From: Palaemon carinicauda
Taxonomy: Eukaryota > Arthropoda > Malacostraca > Decapoda > Palaemonidae
DNA: 64,000 bases
Assembly: GCF_036898095.1 (NCBI RefSeq)
Contig: NC_090725.1
Coordinates: 209,615,070 to 209,679,069 of the forward strand
Direction of reading: 5' to 3'
In this document: positions 12,168-24,922 of the stretch, piece by piece
Layout: each line of letters starts with the position of its first letter
Position numbering within the stretch: position 1 is the first letter of the stretch
Position numbers and translations under genes: made by a program
Notes under the pieces: generated by a model
Seen by the model: only the letters and a program-made list of their open reading frames with translations
What the model was told of the DNA's origin: nothing
Databases searched by the model: none

Positions 12168-12358
12168 TTACTTCGCCGAGTAATTGTTTCGGGTGGGATT
12201 TCCTGAGGTGTGATAAATTTTTCGTGGCATAAGGAAAAGTGTGATCAGGCATACAACTGTTTTAGAACACCGTTTTGGTTCCAAATTTGAAATATTTATC
12301 TGATTTCTTTTTTTTCTAAAACTCAAGTCAGTAGGTTTCTAGCCTGTGTTTTGTCTGT

Positions 12359-13661
12359 CTATTTATGGCACTTGGGTGCGTACAGTGTCTCCAGTTTGGA
12401 TGCTTGTTGTTCAAGGCAAACGACGGATCTTTCTCTGGCTCTTTTGGTTGAGGAGAGCTTTTTATAAAGATCACACTCCAGTTTTCCGGTAGAACTTGAT
12501 TGTGTTGAGCTGTCTATCTCAATTTCACATGTAGCACATTTTACATTATTCAATTTAGACGTTTCATGGCCAACTCTGTGAACTTCACGGTACTTCACTG
12601 TATCCTCCAAATCTTCTCCATTAGTCAATGAGCTAAATATACTCAACTGTAACCCACAATTCAGAATTCCAATTTTTGAGGCACACTCAAACATAGCTTC
12701 ATACGGACTTCTTTTAATTCCACTATGAAGAGCCCTATTTTTCATGAACTGAATGAAACGGAAGCCTTCACTCTATTTTGTAGTTGTTTCATTATCACTC
12801 ATTCAAGTAAATAGCTTTTTTTTCGACGTCTTGGTTAGGCCGCTCAACACTTCTTTGGATTTGGCTGTGTTGGGGTTTACCATGAACAATATGCAATTCA
12901 GACCAAACCAGCTTCAGTTTTCAATAACAGAATGTCAAAAATTGCGCCCATTATCAGACTGTAATACACATTGTGCCCCAAACGTATATATAGTAAAAAC
13001 ATCATCTAAATTACAAGCAACTTCATCAGGGCGTAAGGTAATGAACTTTGTTAAATGGCCCTGAAAAATGAAAATAAATTTGTTTGACCATCAGGTTGGG
13101 ACTGAAGGTCGACCAAGTCTAACTAGCAACGGCTGTTATAATGCTTAAATACCATTAGTTTAACAGTTATTCCTTTCTTAATACCACTTCTTTTTTTCTG
13201 ACATGTTTCACAACACTGTAAAAGCAAATAAATTTATTGGTGTGTAAAGTTTGTGTACTTCATGGAGCATACGATCCCGATCCCGATGTGCAAGACTACA
13301 ATGCGTGCTATACAGAATATCACATAATTCACCCTCAGTCACATAATATCTAATGGCATCCTCATTGCTGAACATAGGATAAATTAACTTGTCCGTTCCT
13401 TGTACTTCAACCACATAGTAGTGTTTTAATAGCCAAAAATTTGAAGGCACTTTTTTTCCCCAACGTTTTTACATGTTTTACTTGGCTAACAAGAGCTTCA
13501 TATTCATTTCTAGACATTAAAACACTGCTGGCCGCAACCGGTAACTCCTTCGGTTTGGCTAAGAACTTTGCACTAATATCTTCAATTCTTAGAATTGAAT
13601 AAGTTGAAAAAAATAATACCAGAGCAATATCTACACTGAATAATATTACCAGAGAAGACAA
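12359..13661 (-). pseudogene. KRBA2/SCAND3-type integrase pseudogene
   Basis: Read downward on the minus strand, the parts of a DDE integrase appear in order. NFWLLKHYYVVEVQGTDKL and STHCSLAHRDRDRMLHEVHK (about 13,440-13,220) correspond to the N-terminal region and the HHCC-like zinc-binding segment. HLTKFITLRP and LQSDNG follow near 13,050-12,950, then HGKPQHSQIQRSVERPNQDV near 12,870-12,810 with the catalytic Glu context. MKNRALHSGIKRSPYEAMF ends the core at 12,745-12,690. The first catalytic Asp is replaced by Gly (QGHLTKF), two Trp codons near the end of the core are stops, and several frameshifts occur. The enzyme would have inserted the transposon's own DNA. It is clearly dead. Confidence 0.8.
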
Positions 13662-13929
13662 ACAGCAGGACTTCTGGGTAACTGAGAGACTAGACTAGAG
13701 TTATGACCTTGCCTATTGCCAGAAATCAGGGAAATAAGAATACCATTATTAGTAAACAATTTATTTACTTTCCCTGACCAACGTCTGCGATTTAATGAAA
13801 TAGCTAGTTAAATCATATGATTTTAATATATAATACACTTTAACTGGCAATTTTGTCTATTTCATGAATTCGCTAATTATATCAGGCATTACCTGATTAT
13901 AGACTTTAACGGTAACACACACACAAAAT

Positions 13930-14040
<111 letters not shown>

Positions 14041-14087
14041 TTCATATCATCATCTCCTACCACGCCTATTGACGCAAAGGGACTCGG

Positions 14088-14363
14088 TTATTGAGAAAGT
14101 CTTTCAAGATTTTCGGTGATCAATCTATTCTAAAGAAGTATTTTAATTCTTTCATTCTACCTTGTTTCGAGTATTGCTCTCTCTGGACTTCTAATAGTCA
14201 GGCCTTCTCCACCATAAGGCTCAATACTACACAGGATTCTAGAAGTTTTATTCCACATGTGACCAAGTTGTGGAATGATCTTCCTAAACGGGTAGTTGGA
14301 TCGGTTGAACTTCAAAAGTTCAAAGTTGCAGAAAATGTTCATATGTTGAGCAGGCTGACGTAA
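14088..14363 (+). pseudogene. LINE reverse transcriptase C-terminus, internally deleted
   Basis: The frame opens with LRKSFKIFGDQSILKKYF and FILPCFEYCS, the thumb region of CR1/L2-like reverse transcriptases. It then jumps directly to RLNTTQDSRSFIPHVTKLWN and LPKRVVGSVELQKFK, the last conserved block of the same proteins. The stretch normally between them (a few dozen to about 80 residues) is missing, so this is an internal deletion that keeps the frame. The stop is at the normal end, after LLSRL-like residues. The 3' untranslated tail follows without a break. The family appears to match the fragment at 4,640-5,476. Confidence 0.85.
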
Positions 14364-14559
14364 GTTATTTTATAGTCGATATAGGAATTTTTTTTTTTTT
14401 TATGTTCTTACTGTTTTTAGAATATTTCATTTTAAATGTTCATTATTTCTCATATCGTTTATTTATTTCCTTCTTTCATTTCCTCACTTTGCTATTTTTC
14501 CTTGTTGGAACCCTGGGGCTTATAGCATTTTGCTTTTCCAACTAGGGTTGTAGCTTAGC

Positions 14560-14606
<47 letters not shown>

Positions 14607-14607
14607 G
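14364..14607 (+). repeat. LINE 3' untranslated region with (AAT)n tail
   Basis: Continuous with the LINE coding end. The final 150 or so bases (TATGTTCTTACTG through CCAACTAGGGTTGTAGCTTA) match the 3' part of the 0.6-kb dispersed repeat found elsewhere in the window, and both finish in AAT repeats (14,560-14,607). This links the dispersed repeat to this LINE family. Confidence 0.85.
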
Positions 14608-14639
14608 TAACAGGGATGATTTCGATTCTCATTACAAAT

Positions 14640-15146
14640 CCAGCGGAGTCTGAATCAAGTTTCATTTCTCTTTCCAGCCGAGTTGGCTAGATTCTAATGA
14701 TCATCCATATTTTTATCGACCATAGGTTTGAATCCTCTGCTGGGCAAAATTATTCATCATTAAAGGAATTTCCCTGTGGAGTTGATATCACGGGCAAAGC
14801 TCATTCGATAATAAAGATTATCTGTGGCTTACGTGATCAAATGAAAATAAAGTGTGATCTTGAAGTAAAATTATCGTAAAACGGCCATGAGATATATATA
14901 ATTACCAATCAATTGTAATGGTGGAGATATCTAAGCGCATATCCTGAATTCGACAGGATGAAATACAACAGAGTCTTCATCAACTCTTATCTCTCTTCAC
15001 AGCCGTAACTGAGCAAACGTCTAATCTTTACCCTTATTTCTATTGGTCATAAGTTCGAAATCTTACCCGGGCAGGAATATATTTAACATAAAATAAATTT
15101 CCCTTTAAGCCTGTGAACCTGGGGCCGAGCGAAATTTGTAATAAAG

Positions 15147-15148
<2 letters not shown>
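14640..15148 (+). mobile_element. two tandem tRNA-derived SINE-like units
   Basis: The first unit has a tRNA-like head at 14,674-14,743: CCAGC pairs with GCTGG as an acceptor stem, GAGTTGGCTAGA resembles box A, and AGGTTTGAATCCT forms a T-arm with a box B-like loop. A related second head lies at about 14,998-15,073, with AAGTTCGAAATC as the box B equivalent. Both are preceded by a similar AGAGTCT...ATCAA segment and followed by AATTTCCCT. The second ends in GTAATAAAGGG and a TA microsatellite. A degenerate dimer about 325 bp apart is the best reading. RNA polymerase III transcription is inferred only. Confidence 0.55.

Positions 15149-15206
<58 letters not shown>
15149..15206. repeat. (TA)n microsatellite
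   Basis: About 57 bp of TA directly after the second SINE-like unit. Confidence 0.97.
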
Positions 15207-15211
<5 letters not shown>

Positions 15212-16552
15212 TTTTTCTAATGGGAATTAGGTATCATGTCGAGGTACCTGCCTTCTTGCACACATGCTTGATGGTCTAACTTTGAACCAATTTTAACTGA
15301 AATACCTTCCATCATGTTGAAGGGGCTATAATGGCCAGGTAAGGGTAACTCTTAAAGTAATGCATGTCCCCTACCGACCCTAACTTACTCTTAAGCATTC
15401 CGTGCTGGAAATGACAATTTCAGTGTCTGGAAACTTAGCTTACTGTGATCATTATTTCCTTGAAAAGTTATGTTTGGGAAAAATGAATGGCTACCCTGAT
15501 TTAGATAATAGAAGTTTACGTTGTGACACCCACTTTGATATTTATAAGTTGTTCTTTTAAAATTACTATACATTAAAGTGAATTACACAGAAATCATTAA
15601 AGTGTAACAGGTTCAATCAATGTCCTTTGTAACTTTGAAGATAACCTCATAAGTGACTGCTACAATTTTAGATACAGCATCAGAAATATGAGAATTTCAT
15701 GGCAAGCACTACATTCATGAGGTTATTCTTCACAGATTTCTATGAATGTCATTTTAGTAGAGACATTTATGTATAGCGTATTGATAATCTTGCGGGACTC
15801 TTTAATCTTTATGTTTGCCCCCCACCCGCAAAAATGAAAGAGATGAATTTTTTCGTTCTATTTGAATTTTTGTTTGTTAGCTGGATTATACAGAAGAGTT
15901 CGAATATTCTCACGAAATTGATACGAAAAGAAAGGTTTCGAACATAGAAACCAGGATTAAGTAGTAGGATAGATAGGAGTGGGACTTTCCCGAGTTTTAG
16001 ACGGGCCTCTTACCTTAGAAAAAACACCCCAATGGGTTCATCTATACTAAATGCATAGGGTAAGTGGGGATGCATCTTTTAATTACTATTAATTAACCTT
16101 AGTAAACTTTAATACTTTGGTATCTCTTGATGATGTACTACTATTACAACCATTTTTTATGTCATGAAAAACTATGCAATCCTATACACTTCATTGCTCG
16201 ATTAGGTTTAAAATTTGGTTTCTACAATCTTCCCATCGATTTTTTTTTTTTACACAAATATAGATGAATTAATGCACTGATTGAATAATGGGGGAATTAC
16301 GTTTAACCATTACAAAATTCGAATAATTGTTAGTAGGTCAAGATATAGAGGGAAATACAGGTCTTGTTTCAAAGTTTAAGGGTTTAATCTTATTTGTTTT
16401 ATAGTTTCCTTTATTTCTTTATTTTGCTATTGGTCTTTTAAAGTCTATCCTTACTTCTGTATTACCTCTCTCCAATTAAGCTGTTTTTTCTAATAAAGCC
16501 TTTGAGTAAGTAGAATACATTTCTCCTATATAGATATAATAGCTGCATGTTC
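15207..16552. other. no recognisable feature
   Basis: Unassigned AT-rich sequence. The 60-codon minus-strand frame at 15,573-15,391 has no motif. Confidence 0.55.
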
Positions 16553-18702
<2,150 letters not shown>

Positions 18703-18754
<52 letters not shown>

Positions 18755-18810
18755 ATGTATGTATATGAGTGTGTGTGTGTATGTATGTATATGAGTGTGT
18801 GTGTGTGTGC
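18703..18810. repeat. (TA)n-(TG)n-(TATG)n compound microsatellite
   Basis: TA tract then GT with repeated ATGTATGTATATGAGTG blocks, two of which form a 30-bp direct repeat. Confidence 0.95.
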
Positions 18811-19047
18811 ATGTTTGTTGTGTATGCACATGTACTGGTCTCTTCTTACTGTTATGATATCCCAAGCACAAGTTACCACATAAGAGTTTGTCTCTTTCGT
18901 CTCATTATTATTTCATTATATGGCTTAGTCATTTTAGTTTATTATTTTTTAGATGTAATGTATTTGAATGTTCCAAGAAAAAAAAATAAGTGAACCGAAA
19001 ATCGAAATTGTTACTTGAATCATATTACGCTTCCGTGTATGACTTAC

Positions 19048-19081
19048 CTTTCATGAGAACCTCCGAGTCACCGAAATTCAT
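19048..19081 (-). other. possible short coding exon (minus strand)
   Basis: On the minus strand an ATG at 19,081-19,079 opens 11 codons, MNFGDSEVLMK, ending at a strong donor-like site AAAG/GTAAGT (19,051-19,042). The bases just before the ATG end in ACAG, so this is either an internal exon starting at the ATG or the coding part of a first exon. No partner exon is identified and no family is recognised. Short exons are easy to see by chance. Confidence 0.22.
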
Positions 19082-19455
19082 CTGTGTCATATTATCACTT
19101 ATTCCTTCACTGCATTAATAAGCATGTATTTGTCAGTGCTGTATAGCGTGTATAAGCGAAACTACATTGTGGTGACTCGCTTAGGGGTTTGATAATCAAC
19201 GACGTAAGTCATCTCTACTTAGCTCAGACTCGATTTTGTTAATTCACCAGAGTATTCCACATTATAGAGATTACTGTCTGTAACCTGCATCGATAATACG
19301 GTGACGTAGCCAGGTTTCTGTTAGTAATTAAATATGTAGTTGAAAGGCTACACTTTACTCTTATTATTTCAATTCTTGGAATTGACAGTTGTTAATTTTT
19401 CTTTTTTATTTATTTGAATTTTTCTATAGCTTGTGTCTGTTTTGTTTTCCTGAAG

Positions 19456-19519
19456 GTTTGATCTATACCCTGTGGAAGCTACAGCCCTGTTGCAGCCTAT
19501 GACCTCAACCACATCGGAG
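19456..19519 (+). other. possible 64-bp coding exon (plus strand)
   Basis: A pyrimidine-rich run ending TTTTCCTGAAG lies immediately upstream and GGAG/GTATGT immediately downstream, good acceptor and donor contexts. Between them one frame is open throughout: one base, then 21 codons reading FDLYPVEATALLQPMTSTTS plus a final Glu. The block is less AT-rich than its neighbours. No protein family is recognised and no companion exon was found. Confidence 0.3.
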
Positions 19520-19706
19520 GTATGTGATTTATCGAATGCATTTGTCTCTATTGTGTCCGAATGTCTCGTATCTGTAAAACTGAATCTCTAGGTATCTTTC
19601 GTAATCTTTGACGGAAATTAAAGAGAGAGTTTCTTATCAGCAAACTTCGATTTCCATGCAGCAATTTTCATAGATTAATTTTCATTTTTAGGCGGATGAT
19701 CGAGTT

Positions 19707-19711
<5 letters not shown>

Positions 19712-19780
<69 letters not shown>
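19712..19780. repeat. (CT)n microsatellite
   Basis: About 69 bp of uninterrupted CT. Confidence 0.97.
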
Positions 19781-19783
<3 letters not shown>

Positions 19784-20483
19784 CGCCTTTGCCATTTATT
19801 CCTGTCTGGACCAAAGTGAAAATCGTTCCTGAATTTTAACGGCGAGGTCTTGAAAATAGTATAAATCTCTAATGGTTAACGATGAACGCATCTAATGGCC
19901 GTGGATGATTAAGTTAGTAGCGCGAAAACGAGAGAAAGGGTAAAAAAGTTGATTGATTTTCCATTAACGACGGAAAAGACTAATGGAAACAAGAGATAGG
20001 TTTAATCTATAAAAAAATGTAAGGATGGAGATCTTTTAACAAGACGCTCCCTCTGGCATAGATATGTGTGGCAAATGTGAAATTAGTGATATCAAAACAC
20101 AAGATGAAATCTAAGTCACAAAGAGAGAGGTGTAGAATTAAAAACATAAATTGTAAATAAGAAGGGAGAGAGGTTACAATCAAATTTGGGGTGAGAATGG
20201 CTGAGGTATAGAACAAATATTTTCAATTCTGATATGATTAAAGGCAGAGTTAGGAAGTCTCGTAATATGTTTATGTATGAAATCACGGGCATGAAAGGAG
20301 TTAAATCAAGCTGAAAGTATGAAATCATCGGAAAAAAAATCAGAGGCATATAAGGTTTGAGACATTTGCAGTTACTGGTATAAAATCTGAGATAAGTTAG
20401 AAAAAATAAGTATACTTTAAAGTCAAGGGTAAAAAGCATTTCGTAAAATCAGAAGCATAACTCAAGACGAACTGCACAATTCA

Positions 20484-20487
<4 letters not shown>
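19781..20487. other. no recognisable feature
   Basis: Purine-rich on the plus strand. The 107-codon minus-strand frame at 20,439-20,116 reflects this composition and has no motif. Confidence 0.55.

Positions 20488-20539
<52 letters not shown>
20488..20539. repeat. (CT)n microsatellite
   Basis: About 52 bp of CT. Confidence 0.97.
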
Positions 20540-20541
<2 letters not shown>

Positions 20542-21626
20542 TGGATCGGGAGTTCAATCCACCATCCCTCTTTATGGTCTTCACCTGACGTTCCTAGAAT
20601 TTTTCTCATCCTTCCTCCCACCTCTTCCAGATTGCTCATACTGATCACAAAGGTATTATTTTCCATTCCTTCCATATAACCATACCTTCCAATTAACCCT
20701 CTTAGTCATGCTATTATTTTTTTTTTCTTTTTGCCATTTTACGTATCTCATTTTTCACTGTTACTTTATAATACAATTGAATGAAGATCTATAGTAATAA
20801 TGGCTAGTAAATATATATAATGTGTGAGGAAATATATTTTTATATAAGAAATATTTATTATTTGCTACACATGTGGCAGTGTTTCCAATAAAGGATGCAA
20901 GTTTCTTAGCGTCTATCTTCCAGGGCAGAACTGGATTCTCTGCAACCATGATAAGTCTAAAACCTTCTTCCCTATCTAATAATAAGAATTATACTGTATA
21001 ATACAATAAATTTTCTGATACTAAAAATAATTTTGTGGTCAAATCTAAAGTCCTCGTAAAGAAGCTTTTTGTACCATTTTCCTTAAGAATAGAACTGGCA
21101 TCAAAGCTATCTTCACAACACATATCAACATTTCATTTCCACATATAGCTAAAAACTTATTATTTGCTCATTTGTATTTCTTGGAAGCATTGGCTTGTAT
21201 TTAAATCATAGAAAAAGACAATTACTAAAATCTTAGAAAATTGACTCGCTTCATAATTTCGTCTTTTTCCACCAATGCTTTAGAAGCAATTTCTCTCAAA
21301 TGTTTTAACTTCTTTTAATATTACCATTCAACAACATTACTTTATTTACATAAGAGTTTTGCTCTAGAATCCTGTCATACCTTCCCATTTGGTTTCCACA
21401 GACAATCGAATCGTCTTCCAAATCTTAAGCTCACGCCAAGCTAACTTCTTTGCTCCACGCAATCTGCTGATCTCCACTTCTCTCATCGTTTTTTTTTTTT
21501 TTTTTACATATAATCCATTAATCCTATCTGAATTGAAGACTTCCAGTTTTGCATCATACATTCATTCAATCCATCTTCAAACTTTCCACTTATACTTAAA
21601 ACCATCCTTTTGGTCAGAATGATTCT
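20540..21626. other. unassigned; two minus-strand segments with coding-like composition
   Basis: The minus-strand stretch 20,949-20,860 reads MVAENPVLPWKIDAKKLASF and onward before turning AT-rich. The stretch 21,482-21,365 reads EVEISRLRGAKKLAWRELKI and onward and ends near a donor-like AAG/GTATGA. Both are less AT-rich than their flanks. Neither can be assigned to a gene from sequence alone. Confidence 0.3.
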
Positions 21627-21728
21627 ATTTGGCGCCAGCGGTTTGGCGCCAGTGTTTTGGCACCAACGATTTGATGCCTGCTTTATTGGCGACGAGTTTT
21701 TTTTTTGGCGACCGATGTTTTTGGCACC
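21627..21728. repeat. degenerate short tandem repeat of GGCGCCA motifs
   Basis: TTTGGCGCCA, TTTGGCGCCA, TTTGGCACCA and further decayed versions recur about every 14-16 bp. The core GGCGCC is a palindrome. Confidence 0.7.
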
Positions 21729-21737
21729 AAAAAAGAA

Positions 21738-21942
21738 AAAATATTTTGATGGTATAAAAACTGCCTTTTACCTATCTAGCTACCTGTTTCTCGTTCATTT
21801 AAGAATATTTTGATAGTATAGATACTTCCTTTTACCATTAATTACTTATTTAGCTACCTGTTTCTCTTTAACTTGACAAATATTTTAAAAGTACAGAAAC
21901 AGCCTTTCACTAATACCTACCTATTGAAATCTCGTCTTGCAA
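21738..21942. repeat. three degenerate tandem repeats of about 65-80 bp
   Basis: Each copy begins AATATTTTGA or AATATTTTAA, continues GTATA/GTACA then CTGCCTTTTACC-like sequence, and ends with a CTACCTGTTTCTC-like block. It directly follows the GGCGCC repeats. Confidence 0.65.
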
Positions 21943-22933
21943 ACCCTTTCCGATTCTTCAAGTAGTTTAGGAAATCATTTCACTATCTCCATTCAGGACT
22001 CAAATGCTAACAGCGGTCATTTCTCTGTATCCATAAAGAAACTAAGTGAGAACTTAACACACGTTTGTGTCAGACACAATTTTATATTAAAGCAATCACT
22101 CTACACATTCCGATGCATACATTGCTTCCTCTGAAAAGGTTTTTAATTGTTCTGCCTATCCTCGAGACTCTCCACAATGTAAAACTGTTAATGCTTTGAT
22201 GATAATTTTCTAGGGCAATGTATACTATATACAGCCTCTTACCCTTAGTCTCAAACAATCGCTACCTGAACAGCCTTTGATCCACACAACCTCATCCTTA
22301 TACGATTACGTTCATAAGTGACGGTACTGTATACTTATAGGTGTACATTTTTTTAAACTAAAAGACCAAATGAAGAATATATATAATATAAGATGTAAAA
22401 CACCGTCAATGGCAAAAACTTAACAATTTTCGAATGTATACTATGTAGTAAAACGAAATATTCTGTAATGTAAATGATAAAATCAGGGCTGCCAATCATA
22501 CGCAATCTTCCTAAACAATAACAGCACGAGCAAATTCGTCTCCCTGACTCGGAAAGGTTGGCATGTTTGAAATGCTGTAAGGAACCATGTTGTCAGATGA
22601 CAAAGTGACATTCAGTATTCATCCTACTTCTCGTTGACCTGACGTTGGGTTGATGGAGCCTCATGGGCAACATCAAATAAATTCTAGAGCTTAAAGACAG
22701 GAAACTTCATTAGCTATACAGAGTCGTAATAAAAATGCATAGAAATGATATCGTCCTCGTCGAAATTAACCGCAAATTGAATAGAAGTCGGACATCAGTA
22801 TTCAGAAGGATCAAACGATTCTTAGGACACTTCACGTTGCATATTTCAATAACAACATTTAAGTGAATTATCGTGTTTTCGTTCCTTTTATCCTTTCAAG
22901 ATTCCGTTAAATAACACTAGATTTGCTTCAACA
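21943..22933. other. no recognisable feature
   Basis: Unassigned sequence without clear coding or repeat signals. Confidence 0.55.
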
Positions 22934-22989
<56 letters not shown>

Positions 22990-23625
22990 TTTTATTATTA
23001 TTATTATTATTATTACTTGCGAAGCTACAATCCTAGTTGGAAAAGAAAGATGATCTAAGCCAAGGGGCCCCAACAGGGAAAATAGCCCAGTGAGGAAAGG
23101 AAACAATGAAAGATATAATATTCTAAGAACAGTAACAACATAAAATAAACATTTCCTATATACACTATAAAAACTTTAACAAAACAAGAGAAAGAGAAAT
23201 TAGATAGAATAGTGTGCCCGATTGTACCCTCAAGCAAGAGAACTCTAACCCAAGAGACAGTGGAAGGCCATGGTACAGAATATATGGCATTACCTAAGAC
23301 AAGAGAACAATGGTTTGATTTTGTTGTGCCATTCTCATAGAAGAGCTGCTTGTCATAGCTAAAACATCTCTGCTACCCTTCAAGAGGAAAGTAGCCACTG
23401 AACAATTACAGTGCTGTAGTTAACCCCTTGGGTAAATAAAAATTGTTTGGAAATCTGTGTTGTCAAGTGTATGAGGACAGAGGAGAATCTGTAAAGAATA
23501 GGCCAGACTATTCGATGTATGAGTAAGCAAAGGGAAAATGAACCGTAACCAGAGAGAAGGGTCCACTACAGTACTGTCTGGCCAGTAGTATCTCAGCGGG
23601 TGGCTAGTGCCTTGGCCGACCTACT
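22934..23625 (-). repeat. dispersed 0.6-kb repeat, copy C
   Basis: The (TTA)n tail, with one ACT interruption, lies at 22,934-23,015. The body follows the family order to the CAGCGGGTGGCTAGTGCC end near 23,615. Compared with copy B it lacks a short piece before the end (the CAAAGGACCC segment). Confidence 0.9.
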
Positions 23626-24259
23626 ACTCACAAAGTAGGTTTATGCATAGAATAAATTTTTCAAACCTGTAGACCTAGTACTGAGATTTAATTCTTAGTG
23701 AGTGCTTGAAAATTGAAACCATACATAATCAAGAAAGCATTTTTATAATTCTAATTTTTCCATTTTAACCCTTTTCCAGTCAAAACATATCAGGGCCTGA
23801 AATTACTTGTAAGTCACTGCAATAATTCAAAAGATATATTCCTTTAAATCAGCCACTTCAGGGGAACTATCCCGCACCCTCGATGCTGTAGTTGCCAGAT
23901 GTTGCATTTTAGTTGACCATTTGTCCAAAAATATTACACTGTATTCATACATATACATAGCAACGCGTAAGTCTTATTTGTACAAAAAAAAAAGAAAAAA
24001 AAAAGAGAAAAAAAAAGTTAAGATAAATTGTTTGTGCAGGAATTGCCATGTAAGAATTTATGCCCCCGTAAGTTATCGAGAATTTGAAAGCTACTTTATA
24101 GAAAGAGGAAATAGGTATTAGACGCTTAAGTCCTAAATACATACAAAGTATTAGCGTACGTTCAAGATAAGGGGAATTAGAGTGTTGTGGATATTTGACA
24201 TGGTTCAGCAGTTTTAATTGTGAGGTGAATGTGAATGCTACATTAATCTATTACGAGTG

Positions 24260-24308
<49 letters not shown>

Positions 24309-24550
24309 TACACAAGACATTTTATACTTATAAAGATCAAGGTACAGAAACCCATTGATATTTCATTCATTTTTATTGGCGATAAATGACAATCACAGTG
24401 AATTATATGTGATAAGTTTTTCTATTCTGATCAAGATTCGAACTTATGTCTCTGAAGGGGATATCCATCTAGCGATCAATATATCTATTTATCTATCTTT
24501 GTATTTATATATTATATACATATATATACATATGTATAATTATATAAGAG

Positions 24551-24620
<70 letters not shown>

Positions 24621-24922
24621 CATATTGTATATTCTTACGAAGCTGGTCTGACATAAGTGTAGATTATTTCATTCACGTATTTTATTTCATTATTTAAGAG
24701 ATGTATAGCCAGCTCGTAAGGTAAGTTCCACTCATGTAGGATTAAGTAATGTATGATAATCACTTAGGACTGTCATCATTCCTTTAATTGTATTTTTATT
24801 CAGTTCCGAATATGTAAATTTACGTAATTTTAAAGAATTAACTTTTCATTTCACGTAGTTTAGTTACAAAGTCTTATGTAACCTTATTGAAAAGGTATGC
24901 TGTATGACACACATACTGGGGA
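23626..24922. other. no gene recognised; A-rich tract and TA microsatellites
   Basis: Holds an A/G-interrupted A tract at about 23,983-24,017 and TA tracts at 24,263-24,305 and about 24,505-24,620. Otherwise unassigned. Confidence 0.6.

Larger units (their letters stand above)
11077..13917 (-). mobile_element. KRBA2-like integrase transposon (Ginger-like), decayed copy B
   Basis: The ends are long imperfect inverted repeats. ACCGTTAAAGTCTATAA occurs at 11,083-11,099 and its exact reverse complement at 13,897-13,913. The similarity runs inward for more than 100 bp through a TCATGAAATA motif and GTTAAAGTNTAT. The right terminus reads TGTTACC on the minus strand; the left is TGTATCACC. Both sides are TA-rich microsatellite, so a target duplication cannot be told from the repeat. 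A minus-strand integrase pseudogene fills the right half, and a 0.6-kb dispersed repeat has inserted at 11,482-12,167. TGT-type ends plus a gypsy-type integrase fit the Ginger group of DNA transposons; that assignment is inferred. Confidence 0.7.

Noticed and set aside
12753..13064. 103-codon plus-strand frame
   Set aside because: It is antisense to the integrase pseudogene, whose conserved motifs (HGKPQHS, SVER) are clear on the minus strand.
14674..14743. Functional tRNA gene
   Set aside because: The acceptor stem is short, the anticodon arm does not fold convincingly, and a diverged second copy nearby points to a SINE.
21364..21561. Minus-strand 65-codon frame as a gene
   Set aside because: It begins within an A tract and has no family match I can name. 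Kept only as a coding-like segment.
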